From the NCBI GenBank assembly GCA_017893485.1, contig CM030361.1, positions 143,654,941 through 143,718,940 of the forward strand: a DNA stretch of 64,000 nucleotides, written 5' to 3'. The notes under the pieces are model-generated. The model was not told the origin of the DNA, searched no databases, and was given only the letters and a program-made list of their open reading frames with translations. Below, one piece after another: positions 46,092 through 58,266 of the stretch; the stretch's first letter is position 1, and every line of letters begins with the position of its first letter. This DNA is from Hemerocallis citrina. Taxonomy: Eukaryota > Streptophyta > Magnoliopsida > Asparagales > Asphodelaceae. A program made the translations under genes and the position numbers.

Positions 46092-47646
46092 TGTTGGGTT
46101 TTCGGGGCATAAATGCAGCGGATTGAAACAATAAAATCGAAACCCAATCGCAGGATCCATGCAAAACAAGATGTTTAATTCGTAGTTATGAACGTTTACC
46201 TTAAAACGAAGCTTTAACAGTTGAGAAAGGATGACTAATGGAGGTCCAAGCTCCTTGAATCACCACGCATCCCGCTCACGCGATCTACGCTCTATCGGTA
46301 TCCACACGAACACTTGGTCTTTGAAGGAGCGATGTACTAGCATCCGAAAACCAAATTCTCTCTATCTCCATCTTCTTCTCTCAAAACGGCTAGGGTTTTT
46401 TCTCTAAGCCTTAAAAAACTAATTTGAGAGTTTAAGATCTTTATATAGAGAGACAAATCTGGTTTTTCTAAAGCCCAATCCTATTGGGCTTTTATTAAAA
46501 TTAGAATCCCTAATTAAATAAATAATTAAGTCAAACTTAATTAATATTCTAATATAATTCTAATTCTAATCATTAGTAAATTTGAAATTATATTTAATTA
46601 ATTAATTAAGTCCCACTTAATTAATATCATAAATAAATTCAAATTACTATTTAATTTAAATTCATAATTTAAATCAAATCTCCTTCAAGCGTTCTTGTGT
46701 GTGACCCTTTAGGTTATTATTACGTTGGAAATAATTTTAATATCCAATAATAAAATTATAAACAATGAGCGGCATCTAGTAATACATCATTGCTACCCAA
46801 GTAATAATAATAATTGGTGATCCAATAAAACCTTTCGTGATTAATGTTTCCGTGTAATATAATCCCTTTAACCAAATATTATAAATTAAACTCGAAGCAT
46901 GTTCTCAGTCATCCTCTTCAACATTTAATCCGGGTTTCCTTGATCAATGAGTAGACTATTAAAACAAATCATTATTCGAGCATGGCCATGCATTTCATAG
47001 TCTCACTCAATCAAGAGGCCAATAATATCTCTCCTAATTATAGGAGGGTTAAATCCTTTATCTATCATTCATATTTCTCATACGACTCATAATATACCCG
47101 ATGTCCACTTTTATCATCACCCGGTCAAAGGTAACTTTTAATGTAGTCAAAGTATATTAATCCTCGTATAGAAATATAATGATCTCAAGTCAGAGGATCA
47201 TTACACCATTATCACTATGAGTCTTTCTTATGACTTTATTTAAATATGAAGAATCTCACTGTGGGTCTATCCAGTGCCATGTAGAATCTTACATGCACCT
47301 ATGTTCTTGACTTTAGTATCACTATACCTATGACCAATGAGATGTGGTCATCAGTCAACAAACATACTAATCTTCATGCATTATTATTGTCCCATAATGA
47401 CAATGCTTGATTAGGGATATTTAGGAATATAAACACTATTCATATAATCTCATTTTTAAGTCACATACTTAAAGATATAGAATACGTATTATATATTCCA
47501 AGGACATTTATTACTCTAACATTTTTATCGCAGTAAATTAAGACATAATAAATTAACATATAATAATCAATAGAACACAATCATTAATTAACAAAAGTAT
47601 TTCCTAGAAGCACAATCACATTGTCTCTAGGGCACTAACACTAACA
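46092..47646 (-). mobile_element. Copia-type solo LTR (1555 bp) inside LTR D
   Basis: On the minus strand it starts TGTTAGTGTTAGTGCCCTAG and ends CGAAAACCCAACA. It has the perfect 5 bp duplication GTAGG at 46087-46091 and 47647-47651. The GTGCCCTAGAGACAATGTGA start is a familiar plant Copia LTR signature. No coding region is present. It is the innermost insertion of this nest. Confidence 0.85.
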
Positions 47647-47793
47647 GTAGGGAGGTTATGGGAGTTACAAATGTGAAGAGGTGGACAAATGAAAAGATGG
47701 GAGTTTGGGAAGTTATGAAATGTGAAAGGTTGGAGATTAAATTTAGTAATTTATTAGGTGTGAAATTATGCAATTAGAACCCTAGCAAAGACC

Positions 47794-47801
47794 TATAAAT
47801 A
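47794..47801 (+). promoter_or_regulatory. TATA box of LTR D
   Basis: TATAAATA is followed by the CCCACC- and ACACC-containing start region and a purine-rich leader, as in the chromovirus LTR. Confidence 0.6.
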
Positions 47802-48742
47802 GCCCACCATTCTACTATCTTCTCACACCAAAAAGTAATCAAGAAATAAGGGAAAGGAAAAGAAAGAGAGAAGAGAGTTTTGTGCTTGGAGGCCATTGCT
47901 AGGAGGAGAAGAGGAATTAGGAGTCTTGGAACTAGAAGTGGTGATCATTCTTTCAATTGTTCAAGCTTTCAAGGTGGGTGTTCTCCTACTTTCTAATTTT
48001 TAGAATGTGCATGAATGAGTAGTTTTGAGGTGATAAAATAGAATAACTATACTATGAATGTGGTGAGACTAATAGTGAATCATGCTATGTTGACAAATGG
48101 ATTAACATTATGTTTGTGGGTGATCATATGCTTTCTAAATTGTAGGGACTTGCATGCTTGATGAATAATAAAATTTTGATATCCTAATTAGAAGATAAAT
48201 TCATGTTTCTCTTTATGTTTGATAAGTTGTAGAAATGCTAATATTGATTAAGGAATTAATCATATGGATCATGTTAGAATATTTACCGATTTGTATGATT
48301 TGTTGAATTATAAATGTCAAAATTTATAACTTATCTCTACGTGATCCTACGAACAATAATTTGATGAGAACAGTTTAAATACAGAATAGACCATACCCGA
48401 TACAAATAAATTATAAAGCTGACAGAACACATATTATATATTCTATACGTTGTAAATATATAATCAAATTATGATACCACAGTACATTCCAAATTCGGTC
48501 TCATTCTATTATATTGGAATATGTTTATCTGAACATGTGGAATATGAGTATGATCTGTTTTATAAATCTCAATTGCATAATTACATTTGAAATTCCACTA
48601 TATTTAAACTGGATATGAACTTCACGACTATTGATAAGATCCTGTGTATAGTCTGCAATTAAAATATTTTGAAATGCTCGTGCTTTGGGCGCTTATTGTG
48701 TGTTTGGGTTGGGCTTTGACCGGGTTTGACCAGAGGGAGCCA

Positions 48743-48753
48743 GGTTCGAAACC
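48743..48753 (+). other. B-box-like motif in LTR D
   Basis: GGTTCGAAACC is a perfect Pol III B-box match inside the putative intron, followed shortly by a T-run. No good A-box is visible upstream. Confidence 0.35.
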
Positions 48754-49697
48754 TGAGCACTTTTTAAATTCTTCTAAAACTCTTTTTGCATATAAAGAAT
48801 TGAATAAAAGAAATCTTAGAGTATAAAGTCTAGTTTTGATATAAAAATGACATGGAAATACTAAGAGGTAAATTCTTGTATATTTTTTTTTGAGGTGTAA
48901 AAAGAAATAAATTTTTGAGAATAGAATCATGTGATGGAAAGTAGTATTTCGATCTTTTAAGAATAATTACACTTGAATCATGTTGAAGAAATAGTCTGTG
49001 AATTGAAATATTGTGATAAAACTTAGATTTGTTACAACAAATTCATGAAATGAACTTGTGGTTGTGATTGATCGAATAGATCATGAATAGTGGCAAGATA
49101 TGATTTTGTGAATGAATTGAAAGATGAAATTATTTAAGTTTAAGACATGATTATTAAAGGGTGTGTGTACCCATGTTTCTTGTACATGAAAGTTTATGAT
49201 TAAGAATTAGTAAGACCTCGGTTACCGGTAATTTTGAAAGAAAGATTTTGAGACTTGATTTCGAGATAATGCCGTCGGGCGATCTCGTATTTTGTGAACA
49301 AATCCGGTATGAGGTAAAACTGATTCTAGGGTGATAACATATTCATGTCTTGAACTAAAAATAATTAGGCACTTAGGTGAAGATGTAATAGACTTGTGCA
49401 AACGTAAATGGGTGCTTCTATATAGTCGGCGGTGGATCTCCGTGGCTATAGACCCAGTTGGTGGACTGTGGTTGCTCCGTAGGAGATGGACTGTATTTTA
49501 TCTGAGACTTAGGGTAGTCGGCGGATGTTTACCATACTCCAATGTATATGTGTATACCGAGGCTAGAGGGGCATTTACGGGATTATTCTCACGATATAAT
49601 AGCCAGGGAGGCTGGGATCTGTTATTATAGCCAGGGAGGCTGAGATCCGTATCTGTGAAATAAATCTAAAACTTGTTTTATTACCAGGTAGTCTCAT

Positions 49698-50007
49698 GGC
49701 GAGGGATCGAACCCTTCAATGTGGAGTACGTAGGCGCTTGCCCTCGGACCTATGTAGTATGGGATGCATAGAATCCGAACAAGTGTGCATTAGTGTCATC
49801 CTAGTATAGAAATGTGTGCATTAGGCATTAAGGCATGACATACACTTATGTTTAGAATAATCACTTTAACACTTTACTTGTTCATTCAATCTTTTAGTGA
49901 TTTGTTAAAGTATGAGATCGTTATACTATTCCCGGCATAGAGAGGATAGCCGTGTATAATATTTCGTCAGTTATAAGTAACTGACGTACCCACAGATTGA
50001 TATGCAG
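49698..50007 (+). repeat. Conserved LTR tail block, copy in LTR D
   Basis: It begins GGCGAGGGATCGAACCC and is closely similar to 12861-13165, 23571-23873 and 45211-45516. Confidence 0.8.
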
Positions 50008-50508
50008 GTAATGGATTATTCTTGAAGGAGAAAGGATAATATGATGCAATCGATGGCTTAATTTATAAAGTTGTATAAGTTATATTTTTGTTTTCAAATG
50101 TTGTAATCTTTGTTTCTTCCGCTGTGTAAAAACCAAGTGTAAATAAACTCTGATGTATTGTGAATAAAAAGTTTTAAAATTTCCTTGTAAAATTGTACGA
50201 AGTGAAGTAAAGATCCTGTGAAATCTCGAATTTATCCTTATTTGAAATTCGGGGTGTTACAGGGTAAATGACATGATAAAGATTAAAGAGGAACAGATGC
50301 TTAAAGATTATTCAATGTTGTTGTACTTTATTTAAGTGTTGTAAATTTACTTCCGCTGTGCAATGTAAAGTGTAAAGTTTTTCATGTAACTCTGATGTAA
50401 AGTGAAAAGTTTTAAATTCCTTGTAAAATTGTACTAAATGAAGTATAAAGATCCTGTAGAACTCTCGAATTCAGTTGTATTTGGGATTCGGGGCGTTACA
50501 ACAAGAGT

Positions 50509-51276
50509 TTTTGGTATACAGGTCGAGATTCACATTACACCCACATGATTTCTATATATAAGTCCCATAAACCGCCTCGATCCTCAGCGAAAAGAAAGTG
50601 AAAAAACAAGATCGATGTCTTGACCTAAGAAAATAATAAAAGCGCTATTCTATCTTAATATTTAGCAAATGATAAGTTGTGAAGTATATAAGTTAAAAGT
50701 GATGAAGAATACTCCATGTATTCAGCTATATTTAAAGATTTTGAGATTATTCATTTCCAAAAATGTAAAAAATAATACCAAATATAAATTTGGGCAGGGG
50801 CAGTCTACTATCATTTCCTCCAGACCAAGGTCGAGATGAAATGATAGTCGACTACACCAGTTTTAGCTGTTATTGACAGTCGACTGTCAAGTGCAATTGA
50901 CTACAATTTGTTCACTTAATTTGTTCAGTCGACCAAAACCTTTTCCAGACTAAATACTTCGGTGAATCCACTTTATATTATTTCCATAACTTTATCATTT
51001 ACCTAAGATATGTTTACATAGTTATTCCTCACAGATAAAGTAGCAAATAATTAGTGATGCACTAGTTTCTTGAGGATCAATCACATCTTTCTTCTTGATG
51101 AATCTTTCCTGATATATTGCAATCTTTCATATTTGCATGATCCTTTTCCTTTTACTTTGATTCTGAAGATCTTGATATTTATTTGAATTTCATTCTATAT
51201 TGGTCTGTAAAGATCTTAGATGAAATTATTAGATACACATGTGCATATTTTGTACACACCAAAAATAGAGTCAACA
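50509..51276 (-). repeat. SIRE-like LTR, right piece
   Basis: It continues the LTR after the nested solo LTRs and ends TCAACA on the plus strand, which is TGTTGA as the LTR start on the minus strand, next to the PPT. A tract with repeated TCGACT/AGTCGAC motifs (50840-50935) is present. Confidence 0.6.
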
Positions 51277-51289
51277 ATCTCCCCTTTTT
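51277..51289 (-). other. Polypurine tract of the SIRE-like element
   Basis: On the minus strand AAAAAGGGGAGAT directly precedes TGTTGA. The AAAAGGGGGAGATTGTTG context is the usual SIRE-type PPT/LTR join. Confidence 0.78.
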
Positions 51290-51639
51290 GGTGTAGACAA
51301 AACAAGCTAAGAATTTGTAGTAAAGCTCCCCATTAATCTGATACTCCCCCTCAATCTGATACATGAATATAAGATAAGTTATCAGAAAATATAAAACTAT
51401 ATGAACGAGAAAAAAACATGCACACACAATCATGAAGTGAAACTTCTCAAAACAATTATCAATAATGAAGCAATTTTATAATGTGCAAAATTAGGCATGA
51501 CAATTTTTATTTCAGTCAAAAATTCTTATTCAAGATATAACATTTGAAAGATCAAGTGCATAAGAGTGAAGTACAGAATACAATAAAATCTCAAGATCGT
51601 AAACTTAAATTAAAAACAATGATATTTCAAGAAACACAA

Positions 51640-52840
51640 AATTCTCCAAGCCCCAAATTTCTCCCCCTTTTTGGAATACACCAAAAGGAAGCTACCAACT
51701 ATCGTCGTCCTCGTCATTATCGCCTTCATCCTCCGCCACATTGGTATCCTCATTTCCATGCCCACTAGCATTGCTAATGTCGTCGTCGTCGTCATCACTA
51801 GATCGAAAAAGGTGAGGTAGTGGCTTCCATCTCACTTTGTTGTTCACATAAACTATTGTGTTGAGGTTGTATTTGTGCTTGAGATCCTCCATACGACAAA
51901 ACCATTCTATTGGTCACATCGAAAAAATGTTCATGCGAAGATGAATTGGATTTCTTCTTATGGGATCTCCCGGCCATATGCATTCCAAAACCCATTTGAA
52001 ATGAAATGATATGTTTGTTAGGCTTTGCTAAGATGGTGTTCTCGAATAGAAAGGCCAAAATCTATAGCAGGATTGTAGATAAAGAGTGTTAAATGGAATG
52101 GAACGAGTATGAGTGGGAGCGACAATCATGGTTCGTATGATAAATGAGGAGAGGTCAAAATTATATTCACCAAAAACAAGAACGATGATGAAAGATTGAT
52201 CTATAAAAGTGTCGGTTTTATCATTTTCCTTGGGCTAAATGTTGGAATTTATGATTTTGATAAGAAGACGAGAAACATCGATGTAATCGGTAGGCTTAAG
52301 TTTCCTGGTGGACCGAACAATTGGCTTGAGTATCATACTAAGAATGGAATTACGATCATGACCAGATTTGTATTCAAGACTATCAAAACCAAGATGATAT
52401 GCATCGAAATCTCCATCATGAAGAGAATAACGGGTTTTCAAATAAGAGGTTGTGATTTCGAGAGGTTTTCCAAATATAAGGGATTTAATGAGAGGTTCTT
52501 CGGAATTAAATATCAAGTTGGCATAAAATTGACGAGTTACATACTCGGAGTGGATGCTTTCGGTTTCTAGGTATTTCTCCTATCCTAACTCTGAATCCTA
52601 AACAACCTCTCAAAAGATCCCCTAGGTTTATCAAGGTTTACCGCAAGACTTGAAACTACGAGTTTATTGGCTAAATATTGAAATAAAGATCGGCACAGCT
52701 TAGTCCCCAAAAATGATAACATCTATCACCAAAAAGTTAGAAGCGTCAGGTTGCTTATCCTTAGCCTTAGATTTTTAGCATTTAGGAACGGAGAAAGACG
52801 AAGAATTATTGTGATTGGAGCGCCTAGGATTGGAGAGCAT
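51640..52840 (-). pseudogene. Extra 3' ORF of the SIRE-like element (plant transposon-protein type), broken
   Basis: Between pol and the PPT, minus-strand frames encode a Ser-rich basic start (about 52840-52780), YVTRQFYANL followed by 90 or so residues (52550-52235), and a C-terminal part ending in a long Asp/Glu run (51798-51692). The RQFYANL motif and position suggest the plant transposon-protein (Transposase_32-type) domain found as an additional ORF in SIRE-like elements and sometimes called env-like. I see no membrane segment or other envelope hallmark. Several stops and frame changes make it non-functional. Confidence 0.5.
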
Positions 52841-53199
52841 AGTAGAAATTTTTGAAAAACCTTCAATTGAACCCAATAAGAATGTATGGAATTGGAGAGT
52901 TTTTATGGGTTGGAGAAAAATGGAGGCTAGGGTTTTGAGATATAAGGGCTCTAAGGAGAAACGATGTATATAAAGAGATATGAGGGCTAAACATGTCATA
53001 AAGAGAGGAAATATATATATATATATATAATTAAAACCACCATGATAGTTGTTGTCGACTATATTTGAGACAAAGACTATCAATTTTTGAAAAGGAATAT
53101 TTACAGTCGACTGCTAAATGACTTTTACAACTTAATCATTATTTTTAGATAAACATAACCAATGAAAAATACACAGAAAATTTGAAAAGAAATTCATCA

Positions 53200-54638
53200 A
53201 TTAGAGATATCAATAACATTCATTTCACCTCGTAAATATTGAAATTGTTTTTCATCCAAAGGTTTTGTAAAAATCTCATCTAACTGGAAATAAGTCGAAA
53301 CATGTTCAAGAATGATGTCACCTTTAATAATATTATCCTTAATGAAATGGTAACAAATTTCTATATGTTTTGTGCGACTGTATTGGTCATAGTTTTGGTC
53401 ATGTGAACTGTGTTAGTATTATCACAATTAATTGGAATATGATCGAGAAATACTGTATAGTCCTCAAATGTATGTTTCATCAATAATAAAGGTTCACGAC
53501 ATGATCCTGCAGCTTTGTATTCAGCTTCAACGATGGCTAATATGATAGAGTTTTCCTTCTTTGAATCTCATGATATTCAACAATTCTCAAGAAATGTGTC
53601 ACTTTTTATATCAGTCAGGCTTCCAGTATGATTTGCATCTAAGTATTCTACAAGAGAAAAAAAATTGATTTTTTGCTACCAAAGACCCACATTTTGAGTA
53701 CATTTAAGGTACTGAATGATATGCTTAATGGCAACTAAATGTGATTCTTTTGGACACAATTAATGGAAACTTGCATATAGACAAACACCAAACAAAATAT
53801 CAAGATGAGATGCAGTAATGTAAAGTAAACTTCCTATCATACCACGATAGGTAGAAATATCAATGTTTTTACCATTGCCGTCCTTTGAGAGTTTTGTAGT
53901 GGTTGTCATCCGCGTTTTGTATGTGTTTGCACATTCTAATCCAAACTTCTTAACCGATTCTTTTGAATATTTAGATTGATTTATGAAGATTCCGACTTTT
54001 CTTTGTTGTACTTGAAGACCAAGAAAGTAGTTCAACTCACCCATCATGCTCATCTCAAATTCATCCTACATTTTCTTTGAAAACTCTTTGCACATATTTT
54101 CATTAGTAGACTAAAAAATAATATCATCAACATAAATTTGAACAATTAAAATATTTTGAAAGTGGTGCTTAATGAAAAGTGTAGTGTCCACTTTCCCTTC
54201 TCAAAACCTATGTGAATAAGAAAGAGCTTAATCGCTCATACCAAGTTTAGGTGCTGCTTCAAATCGTATAATGCTTTATCAAGACGAAATACATGGTTTG
54301 AGTACGTCGGGTCTGTGAACACTGGTAGTATTCAACATAAACTTCTAAGAAATATAACCATTTAACATCCATTTGAAAAATCACTTTTAACATCCATTAG
54401 AAAATCACTTTTAACATCCATTTGCAAAAATGTAAATTTCATATATGATGCAAAAGCAACTAAAATATATATCGCTTCAAGTCGTGCATTTGGTTAGACA
54501 CACAGAGTTAGCTAAACATTTTATTCGAACAAATGTAGAACCAGAATGGACGGTTTGGTGCAACCGGAGCAAATGTTTCCTCCAAATCAACACCTTCTTG
54601 TTGGTTATAACCTTGTGTAATAAATTGGGCTTTATTTC
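53200..54638 (-). pseudogene. SIRE-like Copia pol (RT and RNase H) fragments
   Basis: On the minus strand, RT starts at the Copia-2 junction with [20 protein letters not shown] (about 54624-54565). A decayed middle holds YVDD-region remnants (about 54140-54060), then MSMMGELNYFLGLQVQQ to STYRGMIGSLLYIT (54053-53800). Downstream, the RNase H part is recognisable only in short pieces to about 53220. Many stops and frame changes are present. Confidence 0.82.
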
Positions 54639-54774
54639 TGTTAGATATTATGTTTAGTCTCATATCGAATTATGTATTAGTTTAGTTTTTAGTTCCCTAC
54701 TATATATATGAGATATTGTACTCAGTTATAATCAATCCAATAATACTTTCTCAATCTCACTGTTAACCTTAACA
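54639..54774 (+). repeat. 5' LTR of Copia-2 (136 bp)
   Basis: It begins TGTTAGATATTATG and ends CCTTAACA. Its pattern matches the Copia-1 3' LTR, including the CTATATATA box and ATATTGTACTCAGTTAT. Confidence 0.92.
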
Positions 54775-54787
54775 TGGTATTAGCGCA
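54775..54787 (+). other. Primer-binding site of Copia-2
   Basis: TGGTATTAGCGCA directly follows the LTR. It is a decayed form of the TGGTATCAGAGC Met-tRNA primer site. Confidence 0.82.
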
Positions 54788-54864
54788 CTAATCCCTATAA
54801 AAAAATTCCTTCTTCTCACTCATTAATCTCTAACCCTAATTACACAAATTCTTTTTCTATTCTC

Positions 54865-55395
54865 TTGCTGCCTTCAATACAACAAAAACCACCAACAACT
54901 CCAACAACACTTCCTCCTATTCTCCTGGTGACTCCCTTCGGCAACAACAACTCCGGCAAGAACACCCTCTTCGATCATCTTCCTCCTCATCCACCCTCAA
55001 CAACAGCAATGAGAGACATCAACTATCCCCAAACCTCGTCGACCTCCATCATCCTGAACCCAACTCTCCACATCCCCGAAACCCAATCCTATCATCGTCG
55101 ACCTACACCATCCCCTTCCTATCCCCAAACCTCGTCGACCTCCATCATCCCGAACCCAACTCTCCATATCTTCGAAACCCAACTCCCCACATCTTCAAAA
55201 CCGAATCCCATCCCAAACCCTAACTCTCTGCATCTCGTACCCGATCTGCTAACCATATACCTGTATCTCCCAAAAAAACCAAAATCCGTACCCAAACCCA
55301 CATCCAAAAAAAATCCAAACCTGAAAACCCTAACTCTACCCTACCCTAACCCTAACTCCCATTCCTCTTGTTTGTATGTTGCTGTCAACCGATGA
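54865..55395 (+). repeat. Copia-2 leader with a 98 bp internal duplication
   Basis: A pyrimidine-rich leader between PBS and gag contains two copies of a segment with CCCAAACCTCGTCGACCTCC (about 55028 and 55126). The long open frame here encodes a Pro/Ser/Thr-rich product with no known domain and lies upstream of the MEPQF gag start, so I treat it as leader rather than a gene. Confidence 0.6.
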
Positions 55396-55519
55396 TTGTT
55401 GTCGTCACTGCCAATTGCCGTCGTTCGTCGTCGTAGTAAAAAAAGTAAAAAAAAAAGAAACAAAAAACAAAAAAAACCGAAAAAAAACGAAATAAATTGT
55501 AGGAACTAGAATTTCTCTA

Positions 55520-56107
55520 ATGGAACCCCAGTTCACTAGTATCTTCCCATCTCCACTGAATTCTCTGCTGCTACATCTTCTTCTTCACTCCCCCTCATAT
55601 CCCGATCCCCATCCAGATTCAGATAGCAGCAGTGCCGCCATCATCCTAATTTCGACCTCTTCACTCCTCTTAGGATCATCCCAAACCCTGCTCCACATTT
55701 TTTCTCGACACTAGTAGCACCATCCAATTTCTTCTCTCGATCCCGACGCCAACAACATCTCCATCCTCATTTCGATCCATGCAACAACAACACCAATCTC
55801 ATTCCTCATTGTCGTACTTCTCCCCTTACATCTTCATCTATGATGGTTAGTCTGGCCTTGACATCTCCTGCTAATTGGGTCAATCTTCAGTATCGTCTCG
55901 CTCAGCTGAAACTCCAGCTCTTGGGTCAGTCTGTCACTGCTAGCCCATCTTCCCCTGTATTCTCTGTTATCCCTGGTATGAATTCTTCCTAGATTTCAGA
56001 TTCTGGTGCATCACATAATCTTACTAGTAATTATACGCTACTCACCACTAGTATTACACTTCCCTCTCACTCTTCATCCCTTCACACAGCCGATGGCTCA
56101 CAACTTC
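55520..56107 (+). pseudogene. Copia-2 gag start and protease remnants
   Basis: The start MEPQFTSIFPSPL (55520) parallels Copia-1 MEPQFRQYLPVS. Most of gag, including the zinc knuckle, is deleted. From about 55850 the sequence aligns again with Copia-1, up to the protease SDSGASHNLT (about 55996-56025). A TAG at 55990-55992 replaces the usual tryptophan. The frame stops at the Ty3 LTR in ADGSQLL. Confidence 0.85.
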
Positions 56108-57139
56108 TGTAACACCCCAAATTTTTTTTTTTGAAAAACTAAACATCTAAATGCAATTCTTTCAATTTCTATATCACTTTAAACATAAACTAAAATAGTT
56201 ATATTTCAATAAAAATTTGGACAGAGTCTCCCCTGTAATTTCTGCCCTGAAACACAATTAGCTTACGGAATTCTGCTCTAAATTCGTAGCTCACATCACA
56301 GGCAATAATATCACGGGCTCCCCAGGCCAAAATGAGCAGAATCACACAGGCAATATAATATCATGCTCTGGGGGCCAAGCTCATAACAATATATCAGTTA
56401 TCAATTAAAACCCATAATTTTCTTTGAAAACGTAGTAAAAATTTTAGAAAAACCTTTGTAAAACCTACCACAGGGCCCGGTACACCACAACGAGATGGGT
56501 ACGGGTCAAGAACATACCATACTACCCCACACTATACTCATCATCGTCATCCTGGTACTCTTACATTCAAATTACAATTTAAACTACAATTTTCACTATT
56601 CACCTAACTAATTTTATACAAAGATTTTTAAAATAAAAACTCCACCCTATACATCTACGCCTCACCTCTATGCTGCTAAGGACCTGTAACAGTAGGGGGT
56701 CTAGGGTAGTCCAGGGACTCCCTAACCCCCCAAACATTAAGGGGTCAGCCATTTCTGGTGTGAGTATAGTTATTAATCTAATAATTCATTAAATGGTATA
56801 AAGATAATAAATTAAACTTACAAACATTCAGATAAGAAGATGCAACCTGAATTCTGAACATAACAACATCGCCAATACGATATTATATCAAATACTTTTC
56901 CAACCTGCATTCAACTACACAATTATCCATAACTTCACACATTTCACTATATGCTTCACATCAACCTCATATATATATCCTTATCTTACATTCGCATAAT
57001 ACGAATATTCATCTTTCCACACTTATCGTCATATCAGCATTTCACTATTTATATGAATATAACTACAAGATGTTATTACATCATTTCTCCAACTCTATTT
57101 AGCCATGTGCTTCATATACTTATATTATGTCATCAACAC

Positions 57140-57925
57140 ACACATTCATCCTGGAAGTTGTGCCAAGGCAGGTAGTTCCCACCATTCCCACAGAAATAGC
57201 GGGCGAGTAGTTCCCTGACACACTTCCAAGGTACACAAATTCATATCACAACATACTTTCTTTAATAACCATTTTCATACCCAATCTCATAATACAGGTA
57301 TTTATTTTATTATATTATATCAAGTATCACTTCTTACATATATGCTTATATTCTCACAATACCGCATTCATTCATGTCTTATGACGCAAATATAACATCT
57401 CATTGCTCATTGCAATGTTCTCACATTTCATCACATCATTAACACATCGTTAATTAGAATGCCTATACTCATTGCACCAAAAACATGTTTTATAGCTCAT
57501 TCTCATCTCATTATACCACTTTAGTAATTCTCATTCTTATAAGTAATATATCTTATTATTTTCACTAATATCTCAATTTATCATTAATTTCACTTTCATT
57601 CTCATCAATTTATACTCCATATCCCAAACATAGTTTGGGCAATAATATATCACATCCCAAAGCCGATAGCTTGGGTAATAATCACCGCACCCCAAACACA
57701 TAGTCTGGGTAATATCACATCACATCTCAAGCCGATAGCTTGGTTATTAATTCACTTCAATTACTTTTCATCTTCACTTACTTAATTCTTCATTTCCATT
57801 AATCATTACCACTATTATACCAACTCACCCTGCGAATTATGCCAAGGCAGGTAGTTCCCACCATTTCCACAGAAATAGCGGACAGGTAGTTCCTTGATAC
57901 AATTCCAAGGTACAACTCATATCAA
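57140..57925. repeat. Direct repeat pair in LTR E
   Basis: Two segments (about 57150-57245 and 57835-57925) share GCCAAGGCAGGTAGTTCCCA, CCACAGAAATAGCGG and TTCCAAGGTACA, about 685 bp apart. Confidence 0.85.
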
Positions 57926-58266
57926 CTGTATTTTACTTTAATAATCATTTACATAATAAAATTACTCCATACTCTTCATATTAACACACATATCTTTTAC
58001 TCTTTTCATTATAAATTAACCACATACTGCATTTCATCCACAACCACTTTCTTTCACATTCACAATTCACTTTCCACTTTCTTTACTCTCACATTTTTAT
58101 TTACACTTAGTTATTTTATTAGTTTGTCGACCAGTGAGCCACAGTATCCCAACATACTGAAAGCCGACAGCCCAGTAAATACGCGGTCCGATGCTCTCCT
58201 AGAGTCTTACTCGTTCGAGACTACATCTTCCTCATAGCCGAACTAGCGAGGGAACCACCGTCCCAC

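Larger units (their letters stand above)
47974..50007 (+). other. Putative intron inside LTR D
   Basis: The donor TTCAAG|GTGGGTG is at 47974 and the acceptor GATATGCAG|GTAATGG ends at 50007, a span of 2034 bases. The layout matches LTRs A and B. Confidence 0.45.
45521..50261 (+). mobile_element. Solo LTR D (about 3.18 kb net), Ty3-type, inside LTR B
   Basis: It begins TGTAACACCCCGC and ends CGGGGTGTTACA, with the perfect target duplication GGGTA (45516-45520 and 50262-50266). It has its own TATA box, donor, conserved tail and poly(A) signal. It is interrupted by a Copia solo LTR at 46092-47646. No internal coding region is present. Confidence 0.9.
42479..50500 (+). mobile_element. Solo LTR B (about 3.28 kb net), Ty3-type
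   Basis: It begins TGTAATGCCCCG and ends GGGGCGTTACA, with the perfect target duplication ACAAG at 42474-42478 and 50501-50505. The left duplication includes the last three bases of solo LTR C, so B landed on C's junction. It is interrupted by D at 45521-50261. The first part matches the LTR at 63062, and the tail matches the chromovirus LTR. G-boxes (CACGTG) lie at 42533, 42818 and 42835. Confidence 0.9.
41805..54638 (-). mobile_element. Decayed SIRE-like Ty1/Copia element (with nested inserts)
   Basis: Read on the minus strand, pol fragments (54638-53200) are followed by an extra ORF region (52840-51640), a PPT (51289-51277) and an LTR (51276 leftwards). The LTR carries the TTCACCCTCCTAAGGGTG motif (about 41858-41876) seen near the end of SIRE-type LTRs. 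The LTR's left border is tentatively the TGTGAACA at 41805. The 5' half of the element would lie beyond the second Copia element, outside the window. Confidence 0.7.
54639..56107 (+). mobile_element. Second short-LTR Copia element (Copia-2), 5' part
   Basis: It has a 136 bp LTR, PBS, leader, gag start and protease of the same family as Copia-1. It is inserted in the RT of the SIRE-like element (left flank ATTTC, 54634-54638) and broken at 56107 by a Ty3 insertion, so its 3' half lies beyond the window or was lost. Most of gag is deleted. Confidence 0.88.

Noticed and set aside
42064..50508. Apparent 8 bp target duplication ACAAGAGT, suggesting a hAT-type element of 8.4 kb
   Set aside because: It resolves into two overlapping 5 bp duplications from LTR-type inserts C and B, both with TG...CA ends.
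52196..52570. 124-codon plus-strand frame
   Set aside because: Antisense to the extra ORF of the SIRE-like element. It has no domain of its own.
54865..55395. 176-codon Pro-rich gene
   Set aside because: Lies in the Copia-2 leader before the MEPQF gag start, with an internal DNA duplication. Composition rather than a protein family explains it.
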